Source: Pseudoalteromonas luteoviolacea
Lineage (GTDB): Bacteria > Pseudomonadota > Gammaproteobacteria > Enterobacterales > Alteromonadaceae
Direction of reading: 5' to 3'
Length of the DNA: 64,000 nucleotides
NCBI RefSeq assembly: GCF_021654285.1
Contig: NZ_JAKFZS010000005.1
Span: 186,001 to 250,000, forward strand
The notes beneath the pieces are model-generated. The model did no database searches and was not told the DNA's origin. It saw only the letters and a list, made by a program, of their open reading frames with translations. The translations under genes were made by a program, and so were the position numbers. Position 1 is the stretch's first letter. Each line of letters opens with the position of its first letter. Positions 1-9,394 of this stretch are shown piece after piece.

Positions 1-59
1 CATTCAACGTTGCTCGTGATAACTGTTCAGTTCAGGTTGTTACTGGCTCTGGTAGTTAA
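1..59 (+). CDS. C-terminal fragment of an unidentified protein
   Basis: The reading frame beginning at base 3 is open from the window edge and ends in TAA at 57-59; the last residues read DNCSVQVVTGSGS. A strong terminator follows directly, so this is a real gene end. The Cys-containing Ser/Gly/Thr-rich tail is compatible with a type IV pilin-like protein, but too little is present to identify it. Confidence 0.5.
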   Translation, partial: FNVARDNCSVQVVTGSGS

Positions 60-77
60 TTAAAGTAAACTGAATTT

Positions 78-110
78 AAAGCTGCGTATATCGCAGCTTT
101 TTTATTTTTT
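78..110 (+). terminator. Rho-independent terminator
   Basis: A 9-bp perfect stem (AAAGCTGCG / CGCAGCTTT, loop TATAT) is followed by a T-rich tract. It lies about 20 bases after the stop codon of the upstream partial gene and should end that transcript. Confidence 0.85.
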
Positions 111-271
111 ACGCCTCTAAAAACTCCCATATTCGCTTTTCTACTTAGTATTTTTGCACATTCCGCATTCTAAACAACACTCGATAAAATACGACATTTT
201 GATAAAAACAATTCTTGGCAGCAAAAAACTTACCGAAGAGTTCTTTGCTATATAGATAAGTTAAAACTACA

Positions 272-1461
272 TGTAACTCCCCCATAAACTGAAACAGTCC
301 ATAAGTAGAATTTCTATCAATATAAGAAGGAAATTTTACGATGCGAAAAAGTAAGTTCACTGAAACACAGATAGTCGGCATGATCAAAGAAGCTGAATCG
401 GGTGTGCTTGTACCAGAAATATGTCGTAAACATGGTGTTGGTCAAAGTACATTTGATAAGTGACGTTCTAAATATGGTGGGATGGACGCCTCTGATGTGA
501 AGCGTTTAAAAGAGCTTGAAGATGAAAATCGCAAGCTAAAAGACATGTTTGCGACTCTCAGTTTAAAACATTCAATGCTTGAGGAAATCATCTCAAAAAA
601 AGCTGTGAAAAAAAGCAGGCGCAGAGCTTGGGTCGAACACTTAAGAGCACGGTTTGAGGTTAGCGTAGCATTTGCTTGTGACGCAGCGGGTTTAGGTCCA
701 AGCGTTTATTACTATAAATGTAAGCGACCATCGGATGATGATGTGATTGATGCTTTGTTAGCGCTTGTTGAGCGACACCCTAGGTGGGGCATGCCAAAGC
801 TGTTTAAACGGCTTTGGCATCAATCAAGCAAAGTATGGAATAAAAAGCGCGTTGAGCGAGTGTATAACCTGCTTAAACCTAACCTTAGACGAAAAAGGAA
901 ACGCCGTGTGCCAACACGCACACCAAAGCCGTTAAGCGAACCGAGCAAACATAATGACTCGTGGTCGATGGATTTTATGAGCAATGCGCCTAGTTACGGA
1001 CATCGCTTTAGAACACTGAATGTGCTGGATGAATACAACCGCCAAGCCTTAGCAATTGAGGTCGATACAAGCCTGACAGCAGAACGCGTTATTCGAGTGT
1101 TGGAACGGGTCATTGCATGGCGCGGAAAACCCAAATAAATTCGAGTGGATAATGGTCCTGAATTTACATCGAATGCTCTGGAAAATTGGGCTGCTGAAAA
1201 ATGCATAAAACTTGAGTTTATTAAACCAGGTAGTCCATATCAAAACGGTTTTGTTGAGCGATTTAATCGCAGCTGTCGATAAGAGGTATTGGATTTATAT
1301 CTGTTTGAATCACTGCAGCAAGTTCGTGACATTACAGATGAATGGTTAGATATTTATAATTATGAACGGCTTCACGATGAACCATGAGCTCAAACTCCAA
1401 TGAGCTATCTTGAGGCTGCATAATTCTACTAATGAGCTGTATAAAAGCTAAGGGAGTTACA
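272..1461 (+). mobile_element. Decayed IS3-family insertion sequence, copy 1
   Basis: The element is bounded by TGTAACTCCC at 272 and its inverse GGGAGTTACA ending at 1461, and is about 1190 bp long, a normal IS3-family size. Inside is an orfA/orfB transposase with an HTH orfA (MRKSKFTETQI) and an integrase-core orfB. The same element occurs inverted at 31865-33000. The bases just outside the two ends do not form a clear target duplication, so the insertion is old or the flanks have changed. Several stop codons make it inactive. Confidence 0.88.
341..1423 (+). pseudogene. IS3-family transposase orfAB, broken
   Basis: Translation from ATG 341 gives an IS3-family OrfA N-terminus, interrupted by TGA at 461-463 where related elements have Trp (TFxKWRSKYGG). 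The frame reopens at 482 and runs through the coiled-coil end of OrfA straight into OrfB, because a run of seven A at about 596-602 replaces the six-A run of the other copy. OrfB then meets TAA at 1136-1138 (after GKPK), TAA near 1280 (after FNRSCR) and TGA near 1385, before its natural end at YLEAA. The DDE-domain pieces VDNGPEFTS and PYQNGFVERFNR are recognisable. At least four nonsense changes make this a dead gene. Confidence 0.88.
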
Positions 1462-1570
1462 TTTGTTGCAGCATAGTTCCATTAACGAATTGCTTTAGTA
1501 CTGAGGCAGTTAAAAAATCAATCGGACTGGAAGTTTCTAATTAAGAATACCAACATAATATTAACCTTCC

Positions 1571-1593
1571 GAGCTGGCAAATAGTGCCAACTC
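1571..1593 (-). terminator. Stem-loop downstream of yjbH
   Basis: GAGCTGGCA and TGCCAACTC form a 9-bp stem with one G-U pair and a 5-base loop, about 25 bases past the yjbH stop codon. There is no strong U tract, so it may be a weak terminator or an RNA 3'-end stabiliser for the long locus 1 transcript. Confidence 0.45.
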
Positions 1594-1616
1594 AGAAGCA
1601 TAATGACTAAAGAAGG

Positions 1617-3728
1617 TTATTTATATGTTTCAAACGCCTCTTTCATTCGCGCTAGGTTGTCATAAATATAATCTACAGATAGACGGTCTTGATTAAAGAA
1701 AGTGCCCTGTAAACTCTGTGGAGAACTTGGAATATATGCTTTTTGATATACTAAAGCATTATGAGATTCCGAGATCCTCGTTTGTACAGAGTGACTCCAG
1801 GCTTTGTTCCCCTTAATTTGTCCATACTTACTGACGTTCATATCTTTTCTAGGTGTAAGTGGAATACTAAATGAAATACCAGCTACTTTCGCATCCGTAT
1901 CATATCCGAAAATAGAAATATAACTATCTCCAAACCAGAACTTAGTTTCGACTTTCACACCACTGTCACGTCTCCAAAATTCACCGGCAGAAACATGGAA
2001 AGAAATATCTTGCTCCACCCACTGATAAGTATAACCTACTACGTGATAGTCTCTGTCTGCGCTAAAATCTTTATAATCAAATAGACCATAATTATTGTAA
2101 ATCTTATGCCGACCTTCGGGGCTCACCCACGCAGTTTCATTTGTAATGGCTGTATAGTCATGAAATTCGTTATAAAAACCTATCTGTGTTAGGTTATAAA
2201 ACCCGTATGGAAGATCCAGTGCTTGGTAAAAAACAGCTCGATTTAAACCACTTTGGACCGCTCTTTCTCTAAACACACCTTTAGAGTCAAAATCATCGGT
2301 GTGGGCAACTTCGGTTTGTGCCGAGAAACTAAACCCTGCTCCTTGCCATGTGGGTATTGTCAGTGTGGCTTCCAACCCTAAAGAAAAATCGTATACGCCT
2401 AATTCCGTCGCATACGTGGAATGTAATTTAGGGCTAAGTTCTAGCCTTGGCTTATAATACATTGCATTAGAAACCTCTGTACCTACCCATATCAAGCCCC
2501 CAACAGGATCCATCTCTCCGAGAGAAACTTTTAAATGAGGAGGCGTCCCAGTAGCAATAAAATCTCGGTAGGAATTTAGCTCTCCACTGACCGCGATCAT
2601 AGGAAGACTGTGCTCTGTCATTTGCACAGTAAAACCACCATGAGGTGATTTAATAACAGTACTAATCCTTCCTAAAACCAGACCTAATGCATCTATGTCA
2701 TTTCGATTGAAAACGCTATTTTCAAATTTTACAACGACATGTCCAGCTTTATTAAACGCCACTCGAAGGTTTTCAAATCCATCAGCAATCAATACATTTC
2801 TTAATTTGCGTATGTCTGCGTTCATATCACGTGAGCTATAAGATGCCGCTTTTTGTTCATTCGACGTTAGACGTCGTGACGTCTGCGCCTGTTGCTGATG
2901 ACTAGCTTTATCATCACGAGTCAACAATTTTTGGCTAGAACTTAGCGCTTGCTTTGGAAGGTATGGCGCCGCTTCAATCTTTTTATAGTCACGCTTGTTT
3001 TGCTGGGAAATTGGAAAGCTAAAATTAACCCCCCAGTACATATCTTCCTCAGAATAGTCAGAACTACTGGTTACTTTACCTGTCAAACTTAAATCACCGA
3101 GGTTGTAAATCCACTCTTTAGGTAATGAAACTCTTGCGCCAGCACTTTGTGCCTCGCCGTCATATTCTGCAAGTAGGGTAAACCAAGGTACTGGCTGCCA
3201 CTCTATCCCTAAAAACTCTCCATCCATGTCTCCTCGAGCACTTTCTGATGTGGCTACACCAGCCGAAAATCGAAAACTATGCCATTCTTTAGAAGCAACA
3301 ACATAGTATCTTTCATATTTGTTTCCAGCTCCACCAACATCCCTCGCCCCCACTGCAAGATTGAACCAATCTTTTGGGATCAATGGTATTTGGTATTTTA
3401 GATTAAAAGACAAATCCCGAGTCTGATAACCGTTAAAAAAAGTCCAGTCATGCATCGTTGTAGATGCGATCATGCCATTAACTTCAAGGCCTTCCCACAA
3501 GCCAGCAGAGAACACAAAATTGTGTCCTTTTTGATACTCAAGTGTATTGTAATCAAGCTGTGTGTTGTACCCTATATTAAGGTCACCTGAATTTAAAACT
3601 TCTGCGTTTGGCGTATTTAATAACCCGGTGTAACCTGCAAAAGCAATACTCGTATCTAGTTGCTCTGCATACATAACGTTAGAAAACAAAGCGCAGCCGC
3701 TTACTAACAAAATTTTTGATTTAGCCAT
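1617..3728 (-). CDS. yjbH: YjbH/GfcD-family outer-membrane protein for polysaccharide secretion
   Basis: About 703 residues with a signal peptide (MAKSKILLVSGCALFSNVMYA). The early TGLLNTPNAEV segment and the many alternating aromatic/polar strands are typical of the YjbH (DUF940) family, predicted outer-membrane beta-barrels associated with exopolysaccharide or capsule loci. An upstream in-frame ATG exists at 3734, but the GAG ribosome-binding sequence sits 6 bases before the second ATG (3728), which gives the better start. It is the last gene of locus 1, about 30 bases after pglF. The usual partners yjbE/F/G are absent here, so it may serve the locus 1 polymer alone. The exact role in export is not established for the family. 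Confidence 0.82.
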   Translation of the reverse strand: MAKSKILLVSGCALFSNVMYAEQLDTSIAFAGYTGLLNTPNAEVLNSGDLNIGYNTQLDYNTLEYQKGHNFVFSAGLWEGLEVNGMIASTTMHDWTFFNGYQTRDLSFNLKYQIPLIPKDWFNLAVGARDVGGAGNKYERYYVVASKEWHSFRFSAGVATSESARGDMDGEFLGIEWQPVPWFTLLAEYDGEAQSAGARVSLPKEWIYNLGDLSLTGKVTSSSDYSEEDMYWGVNFSFPISQQNKRDYKKIEAAPYLPKQALSSSQKLLTRDDKASHQQQAQTSRRLTSNEQKAASYSSRDMNADIRKLRNVLIADGFENLRVAFNKAGHVVVKFENSVFNRNDIDALGLVLGRISTVIKSPHGGFTVQMTEHSLPMIAVSGELNSYRDFIATGTPPHLKVSLGEMDPVGGLIWVGTEVSNAMYYKPRLELSPKLHSTYATELGVYDFSLGLEATLTIPTWQGAGFSFSAQTEVAHTDDFDSKGVFRERAVQSGLNRAVFYQALDLPYGFYNLTQIGFYNEFHDYTAITNETAWVSPEGRHKIYNNYGLFDYKDFSADRDYHVVGYTYQWVEQDISFHVSAGEFWRRDSGVKVETKFWFGDSYISIFGYDTDAKVAGISFSIPLTPRKDMNVSKYGQIKGNKAWSHSVQTRISESHNALVYQKAYIPSSPQSLQGTFFNQDRLSVDYIYDNLARMKEAFETYK

Positions 3729-3767
3729 GTACATCTCTATTTGCTATTATTTTTTCCTGACAGCTAA

Positions 3768-5720
3768 CTAATTAAAGCGAATTACTTTTTCATCTTGTAA
3801 CAGCTCTAACTGCAACTGTTTTGCATTCCAAACTAGATCACAAATACCATCTGTTGGATTAAACCCAGTTGGCGCATCCAATAAAAGCTGTCTGATCATC
3901 TCATGATTGAATACATGGCATTCCTTATCTAATGCCTCTAAAAATACTTTTAATTCAGGTAAAGGAAGCATCACTTCATTCGCCGTCATTATTCTTTCAT
4001 GATTGGTCTTCTCTACATTATCACCAATCAATAGCTCTTCATAAAGCTTCTCTCCAGGTCGAAGGCCTGTACATTGTATTTCTATATCACCGTGTGGATT
4101 ACCTTCGCTCTTAACTTCTAAACCGGATAAATGCACCATCTTAGTCGCAAGGTCTTTAATTTTTATTGACTCCCCCATATCTAAGACAAAAACATCTCCC
4201 CCCTTCCCCATTGCACCAGCTTGAATAACTAATTGAGCGGCTTCAGGGATAGTCATGAAGTACCTTGTAATATCAGGGTGTGTTAGAGTAATTGGACCCC
4301 CGTCTTTGATTTGACGGCGAAATAAAGGCACAACTGAACCCGAGGAGCCTAGTACATTACCAAAGCGTACCATGCAAAAGCGCGTACGATGCTTTCCTTT
4401 ATCTTTATCTTGAGCAAGCCCTTGAAGGCACAATTCTGCCATGCGTTTAGTCGCCCCCATCACATTTGTAGGGCGCACAGCTTTATCTGTCGAAATGAGT
4501 ACAAATGTCTCAACGTTAGCATTGATAGCTGCTTTAGCTGAGTAATATGTGCCAAAAACATTATTTCTCACACCTTCAACAACATTGTGCTCTACCAAAG
4601 GTACATGCTTATAAGCTGCGGCGTGATAAACCGTATTCACACCAAACGCAATCATACATGTCTCTAACCTGTTAATATGTTGAACAGAACCCATAATAGG
4701 AACCAACTCAATATTCAAGCCTCTAGCATTGATGACTTCACTCAGTTCTTTCTCAATTGAATATAAAGCAAATTCTGTGAGTTCAAAAAGCACCAACTTT
4801 GCAGGCTCATGCTTAATAATTTGTCGACATAACTCTGAACCGATTGAACCACCAGCTCCAGTTACCATCACTGCTTTGTTCTTGATATTCGCATCCATTA
4901 ACTCGAGTTTAGGGTCGACTGGGTCTCTGCCTAACAGATCCTCAATCTCAACATCCTTGATCTCGTCCAGTGTTGCATTGCCCTCAACCACATCAACCAT
5001 GCCAGGGATTGTCATTACTTCTACAGAGAGCTTTTCTAGGTGAGCAAGTATTTCTTTTCTTCTTGATCTACTGGCACTTGGCATAGCTAGTAATACTTTT
5101 TCAACCTGATTTCGTTCGATTAGCTTATAAATACCTTTGAACGCCACCACAGGAACCCCTTGCAAAATTGCACCGTGCTTAGATTCATCATCATCTATAA
5201 ATCCACTGACATAATAATCCTCACCCGCTCTTAATGCAGTGGCTAACTGTCTTCCAGCTGATCCTGCGCCATAAATTACTACTGGTGTTTTATTCATAGT
5301 AGCTATACGTCCTACCATAGCTCGAACAACAATTCGAGACCCCCCCACAGAGAGTATTAACAACCATGCATATATCAACGGCATTGTTCTCGGTATACTC
5401 ACATGAGTAAAAAAGGAGGCGACGACAAGCATAACAGTACTAATGATGGTGCCAATTACAATAGCACCAACAGCATGAGTTCCCACATACCTCAATACAG
5501 CTCTGTAAAGACCTAGGTATGCAAAAACAAATAGGCTGACAGGCAATACAAATGACAAGAGTAGCCAATTATTAAACTCAAATAGTGGTTGAAAACTATC
5601 CAAGCGGACTATCAGAGCTAACCAAAAAGCACTAATAATGAAGGTAGAGTCAATCAATAGTGTGAACAATCGCTTCTTTGAGCGGGAAGAATTCAATAAT
5701 GAGCTAAAAAAACTATCCAC
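3768..5720 (-). CDS. pglF: Membrane UDP-GlcNAc 4,6-dehydratase (PglF/WbpM type)
   Basis: 650 residues, the full length of membrane-bound WbpM/PglF/CapD proteins. Four hydrophobic helices occupy about residues 18-130, a first Rossmann-like domain starts at VVIYGAGSAG (about 148), and the catalytic SDR domain starts at TGAGGSIG (287-294). The active-site region has LISTDKAVRPTNVMGATK, where Met421 replaces the usual SDR Tyr and Lys425 follows (MxxxK); this Ser-Met-Lys arrangement is known for WbpM. The reaction is UDP-GlcNAc to UDP-4-keto-6-deoxy-GlcNAc. The start is GTG with AAGGA 6 bases upstream. With PglE, PglD and PglC next to it, the product most likely feeds N,N'-diacetylbacillosamine synthesis rather than QuiNAc or FucNAc. 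Confidence 0.9.
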   Translation of the reverse strand: MDSFFSSLLNSSRSKKRLFTLLIDSTFIISAFWLALIVRLDSFQPLFEFNNWLLLSFVLPVSLFVFAYLGLYRAVLRYVGTHAVGAIVIGTIISTVMLVVASFFTHVSIPRTMPLIYAWLLILSVGGSRIVVRAMVGRIATMNKTPVVIYGAGSAGRQLATALRAGEDYYVSGFIDDDESKHGAILQGVPVVAFKGIYKLIERNQVEKVLLAMPSASRSRRKEILAHLEKLSVEVMTIPGMVDVVEGNATLDEIKDVEIEDLLGRDPVDPKLELMDANIKNKAVMVTGAGGSIGSELCRQIIKHEPAKLVLFELTEFALYSIEKELSEVINARGLNIELVPIMGSVQHINRLETCMIAFGVNTVYHAAAYKHVPLVEHNVVEGVRNNVFGTYYSAKAAINANVETFVLISTDKAVRPTNVMGATKRMAELCLQGLAQDKDKGKHRTRFCMVRFGNVLGSSGSVVPLFRRQIKDGGPITLTHPDITRYFMTIPEAAQLVIQAGAMGKGGDVFVLDMGESIKIKDLATKMVHLSGLEVKSEGNPHGDIEIQCTGLRPGEKLYEELLIGDNVEKTNHERIMTANEVMLPLPELKVFLEALDKECHVFNHEMIRQLLLDAPTGFNPTDGICDLVWNAKQLQLELLQDEKVIRFN

Positions 5721-5845
5721 TGTAGATCCTTGAGCTAAACAATATCCGATTGCTTAAAATATTATAATGGCCATAGCCGCTGACTATAACACGTTAAAAT
5801 AATCACTGTCATTTCTTGTTGATGACACTAAAATGACAAATACAG

Positions 5846-5872
5846 AGGCTTGTCCTGCCAAAGGGCAAGCCT
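5846..5872 (-). promoter_or_regulatory. Intercistronic stem-loop between pglE and pglF
   Basis: AGGCTTGTCC and GGGCAAGCCT pair over 10 bp (one G-U) around a 7-base loop, in the 160-base gap between the pglE stop and the pglF start. No U tract follows. It could protect upstream mRNA from 3' decay or reduce read-through into pglF and yjbH. Confidence 0.5.
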
Positions 5873-5880
5873 ATACCAGT

Positions 5881-7056
5881 TTATTTTTCTGCCAATGACA
5901 AAACGTCGGTGATCGCTTGGACTGTTTTATCGATCTCTTCTTGAGTAAGAGTCGGATGCACCAAAAACATCAAAGATGTTTCTCCCAACTCAACAGCATT
6001 CGCAAGCCTGTCAGCAGGGCGCCAACTAGTGTTATCAAAAGCTTTTTCAAGATAAACTTCAGAACATGACCCTTGAAAACAAGGTATCCCCTGTTTCATT
6101 ATTTCTTCAACGATACGGTCTCTAGTCCAGCCAGAAGCAAGGTTTGAAGGTTCCACAAAAAGGTAATGCTTATATTGTGCATGTTCAATGTAATCATTGA
6201 CTTTAACAGTGCGAACAACATTAAAACCCTTTACTGCTTCGTCAATTGCAGATGCGTTTTGTTGACGTTTTTGAGTCCAGCTACTCATTTTTGTCAATTG
6301 GATACGACCAATAGTAGCTTGCATTTCTGTCATTCGCCAATTTGTACCGAAAGTTTCATGCAACCATCTAAACCCTGGCGGGTGGGCTTTATTGTAAACA
6401 GCATCATAGCTCTTACCATGATCTTTATAGCTCCACATTTTTGACCACAACTCTTTTGAGTTAGTCGTCACCATGCCTCCTTCACCACCTGTTGTCATGA
6501 TTTTATCTTGGCAAAAGGACCAAGCTCCAATGTGGCCAATTGTGCCTACAGAGCGACCTTTATACTTTGCGCCATGTGCCTGCGCACAGTCTTCGATTAC
6601 GTAAAAGTCATGTTTTTCACTTAATGCCATGATTTCATCCATTTCAGCGGGCATACCAGCTAAGTGAACGACAATAACAGCCTTGGTGCTGGGGGTAAGT
6701 ACAGCCTCGATAGACTTGGCCGTAATTGCTTGAGAATTTAAATCCACATCCGCAAACACTGGATTTGCGCCACGAGTTACAATACTAGAAGCTGACGCTA
6801 AAAATGTCCTCGGCGTCGTAATCACATCATCACCTTGACCGATGCCAAGCGCTTCAAGGGCTAGATCTAGAGCCAGTGTGCCGTTTGCCAATGCGACGGC
6901 ATACTCGCAATTTACCCATTGTGCAAACTCTTTCTCAAAATTACGACCTTCAGTGCCTGTCCAATAGTTTACTTTGTTCGATAAAAGTACACCTTGTACA
7001 GCATTAATTTCTTCTTCTGAAAAACTAGGCCAAGGTGACAAATTTGTATTTAACAT
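5881..7056 (-). CDS. pglE: UDP-4-keto-6-deoxy-GlcNAc aminotransferase (PglE-like, DegT/DnrJ/EryC1 family)
   Basis: 391 residues, a usual length for this PLP-dependent family. EDCAQAHG (155-162) holds the Asp that contacts the PLP ring, and SFCQDKIMTTGGEGG carries the Schiff-base Lys185. The start ATG has AGGA 6 bases upstream. Placed between pglD and pglF, it should transaminate the 4-keto sugar made by PglF to the 4-amino sugar, using glutamate, and so provide the substrate of PglD. Family members also make perosamine or other 4-amino sugars, but the four-gene pgl context favours bacillosamine. Confidence 0.85.
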   Translation of the reverse strand: MLNTNLSPWPSFSEEEINAVQGVLLSNKVNYWTGTEGRNFEKEFAQWVNCEYAVALANGTLALDLALEALGIGQGDDVITTPRTFLASASSIVTRGANPVFADVDLNSQAITAKSIEAVLTPSTKAVIVVHLAGMPAEMDEIMALSEKHDFYVIEDCAQAHGAKYKGRSVGTIGHIGAWSFCQDKIMTTGGEGGMVTTNSKELWSKMWSYKDHGKSYDAVYNKAHPPGFRWLHETFGTNWRMTEMQATIGRIQLTKMSSWTQKRQQNASAIDEAVKGFNVVRTVKVNDYIEHAQYKHYLFVEPSNLASGWTRDRIVEEIMKQGIPCFQGSCSEVYLEKAFDNTSWRPADRLANAVELGETSLMFLVHPTLTQEEIDKTVQAITDVLSLAEK

Positions 7057-7057
7057 T

Positions 7058-7696
7058 TTATTTCCTAATCACTTTTGCGGGGCTACCTACAACTGTTACA
7101 TTTTCAGGAACATCCCTAATAATGACAGAACCTGCACCAACAATACTATTTTTGCCTACTGATATTTGTTGAATTGCATTGCTACCAATTCCAAACCATG
7201 CCAGATCACCGACCTCACAATGCCCTGCAATACTGCTGTTGGGACAAATATGAACAAAGCTCCCAACTTGACAATCATGCTCAACAACACTTTTTGTGTT
7301 GATAATACAGCCTGTTCCAACTAATGCAAAAGGATTAATTGATGCACCGGCCATAACTACCGTTGCTTCACCTAATTGAGCATACTTACTCACAATTGCG
7401 TTCGGATGGATCAAAACGGGAAACGCCGCTCCAAGCTCTTTAAAAAAGTCATATTTTGATTGACGAATTAAGTTATTGCCAATACCAATTGCGACACCAT
7501 CTACTTCATCCAAGCACTTTTTTAACGCGTCACTGTTGCCCTCAATTGACCAGTGAGCCAATGTCTGTTTATCTGGGTAAGCATCATCGTAGAAGATAAC
7601 TTCGTATCCATTCAGTTCTGCAATCTCAGCAACGACTTTGCCATGTCCACTGGCTCCTAACACAGCCAACCGGCTTTTATTTTGGAGATCGCTCAT
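7058..7696 (-). CDS. pglD: UDP-4-amino-sugar N-acetyltransferase (PglD/NeuD family)
   Basis: 212 residues. An N-terminal Rossmann-like part ([21 protein letters not shown]) binds the nucleotide sugar, and from about residue 100 hexapeptide repeats build a left-handed beta helix. [17 protein letters not shown] holds the His-Asp pair expected for the catalytic base in PglD. It should acetylate the C4 amine from acetyl-CoA to give UDP-N,N'-diacetylbacillosamine. Its start overlaps the end of pglC by 20 bases and it ends one base before pglE, so the three are translated as a unit. Confidence 0.87.
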   Translation of the reverse strand: MSDLQNKSRLAVLGASGHGKVVAEIAELNGYEVIFYDDAYPDKQTLAHWSIEGNSDALKKCLDEVDGVAIGIGNNLIRQSKYDFFKELGAAFPVLIHPNAIVSKYAQLGEATVVMAGASINPFALVGTGCIINTKSVVEHDCQVGSFVHICPNSSIAGHCEVGDLAWFGIGSNAIQQISVGKNSIVGAGSVIIRDVPENVTVVGSPAKVIRK

Positions 7697-8285
7697 TCAC
7701 ATTCCCTTTAAACGGCTCAATCGTGACATGTCCATCTGCACTGATCCCCTCTCGAACAAATACTTTTTTCACCGTCAGCAGTAATATTTTAAAATCTAAC
7801 ATTAAACTTTGGTTATCTACATACCAAATATCAAGAGTGAACTTCTCTTCCCAACTAATGGCGTTACGTCCGTTAACTTGTGCCCAACCTGTTATACCTG
7901 GCCTGACGTTATGCCTACGCGCTTGCTCTTCACTGTAAAGAGGAAGATATTGAACAAGTAAAGGACGAGGGCCTACAAGGCTCATATCTCCTTTTAAAAC
8001 ATTCAAAAGCCCCGGTAATTCATCTAAGCTAGTAGCTCTTAACAATGTACCAAACGGTGTCATACGCTGCTCATCAGGCAATAAATTCCCATCTTTATCT
8101 TGCGCATCTAACATAGTTCGGAACTTCATCATTTTAAATATCTTCCCATTTAACCCAGGGCGAGATTGAGTGAACAAGATTGGTCCACCAAGTTTTAACC
8201 TTATCAATATTGCAACCAGCAAGATCACCGGTGACAAAACCATTAAGCCAAAAGCAGAACAAAAGAAGTCAAATAGTCGCTTCAC
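7677..8285 (-). CDS. pglC: Initiating phosphoglycosyltransferase PglC (small monotopic type)
   Basis: 202 residues, the size of the minimal PglC enzyme rather than the long WbaP/WcaJ type. One N-terminal hydrophobic re-entrant segment is followed by KFRTM, the catalytic Asp-Glu pair in [23 protein letters not shown], and [13 protein letters not shown]. It should move phospho-diNAcBac from UDP to undecaprenyl phosphate at the inner membrane, starting the locus 1 repeat unit. The start is GTG, overlapping the TGA of the upstream glycosyltransferase, with GGAG 8 bases before it. It is the only initiating transferase of locus 1. Confidence 0.9.
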   Translation of the reverse strand: MKRLFDFFCSAFGLMVLSPVILLVAILIRLKLGGPILFTQSRPGLNGKIFKMMKFRTMLDAQDKDGNLLPDEQRMTPFGTLLRATSLDELPGLLNVLKGDMSLVGPRPLLVQYLPLYSEEQARRHNVRPGITGWAQVNGRNAISWEEKFTLDIWYVDNQSLMLDFKILLLTVKKVFVREGISADGHVTIEPFKGNVNERSPK

Positions 8286-9394
8286 CTTTTCAGCTCCATT
8301 ATTTCAAACAAATCGTCATTGACTTTTTTAACATCAAATTTATCTAGTGCCATCTGATAGCTTTTTTCACCCATCTCTTCAAGCTTATCGGCGTTATCAA
8401 TTAGCCAACTCATTCGATCCGCTAATTCATTGACGTTACCTTTTGGTACCAAGAATCCATTTTCTCCATTTACAACCGTTTCTTTGCATCCAGGTACATT
8501 AGTCGTCAGTATGGGCCTGGACATCGCCATAGCTTCAAGCACGGTTCTCGGCATACCTTCATGATATGAAGGCAGCACAAAGGTGTTACACTGCGCAATA
8601 AATTGTCTAACATCACTCGTCGCGCCTTTGTAATCTATTACCCCTTTGTTATGCCAAGTTGAAACTTCCTCTTCAGAAATACCATCAGGAGAAGGGTCAA
8701 CAGGGCCAACTAAACCAAACACAGCCTCAGGATGAGTACGTTTTACCTGTTCTGCAGCATGAAAATACTCCCTAATTCCTTTTTCTCCCAATAAACGAGC
8801 AATAAGTAAAAAGCTTGGAGGTTTTGGTAACGCACATTTTTGATAGTGGGACAAGTTAACCCCTGATCCATTCACCCGATAGCATTTACTTTCATCAACA
8901 ATGTTGTTCTCGATAAACGTTGTTCGATTATCTTCATTTTGAAAAATGACACTTTGTGCTTTTTTAAGGGAAAACCTGTAAAGCTTTTTAACCATTGAAG
9001 TTAATAACCGTCTCTTGAAGCCTCCTTCCTGAAAGGCAAAACCGAGGCCGGTTATTAGTGCATTAAATCCTTCAACACCATTAACTCTCGCAGCAATTCC
9101 TCCCCATATAACAGGTTTGATAGTGTACGACATAATTATGTGCGGATTATGCAGCTTAATCACCTTATTCAACTGGACAAATGTCCGGATATCTTTCAAT
9201 GGGTTTAAACCACTTCTTTGAACGTCGTAATCAAGATAACTTACACCCAACTGCTCGATTTTCGATATATCTTCCTGACTTGCATCAGAAGCCATGGCAA
9301 TTACGTCATGTCCCTCAGCCACCATTTTGCGGAGTAAGTCACCTCTAAAATTGTATAGCGAAGAGGGTAAGGTACCAATTACTATTATCTTCAC
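8282..9394 (-). CDS. GT4-family glycosyltransferase (PglA-like position)
   Basis: 370 residues with a GT-B architecture. The N-terminal domain begins [18 protein letters not shown], and the C-terminal nucleotide-sugar domain has [17 protein letters not shown], then [21 protein letters not shown] with the conserved EGxxxxxxE-type signature. GTG start overlapping the asparagine-synthase-like gene's TGA. Lying directly before pglC, it is the likely second-sugar transferase that extends the bacillosamine-linked lipid, as PglA does in Campylobacter. Donor and linkage cannot be read from sequence. Confidence 0.83.
   Translation of the reverse strand: MKIIVIGTLPSSLYNFRGDLLRKMVAEGHDVIAMASDASQEDISKIEQLGVSYLDYDVQRSGLNPLKDIRTFVQLNKVIKLHNPHIIMSYTIKPVIWGGIAARVNGVEGFNALITGLGFAFQEGGFKRRLLTSMVKKLYRFSLKKAQSVIFQNEDNRTTFIENNIVDESKCYRVNGSGVNLSHYQKCALPKPPSFLLIARLLGEKGIREYFHAAEQVKRTHPEAVFGLVGPVDPSPDGISEEEVSTWHNKGVIDYKGATSDVRQFIAQCNTFVLPSYHEGMPRTVLEAMAMSRPILTTNVPGCKETVVNGENGFLVPKGNVNELADRMSWLIDNADKLEEMGEKSYQMALDKFDVKKVNDDLFEIMELKR

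Noticed and set aside
4729..5043. 104-codon plus-strand frame within pglF
   Set aside because: It is the opposite-strand shadow of the strongly conserved dehydratase domain.
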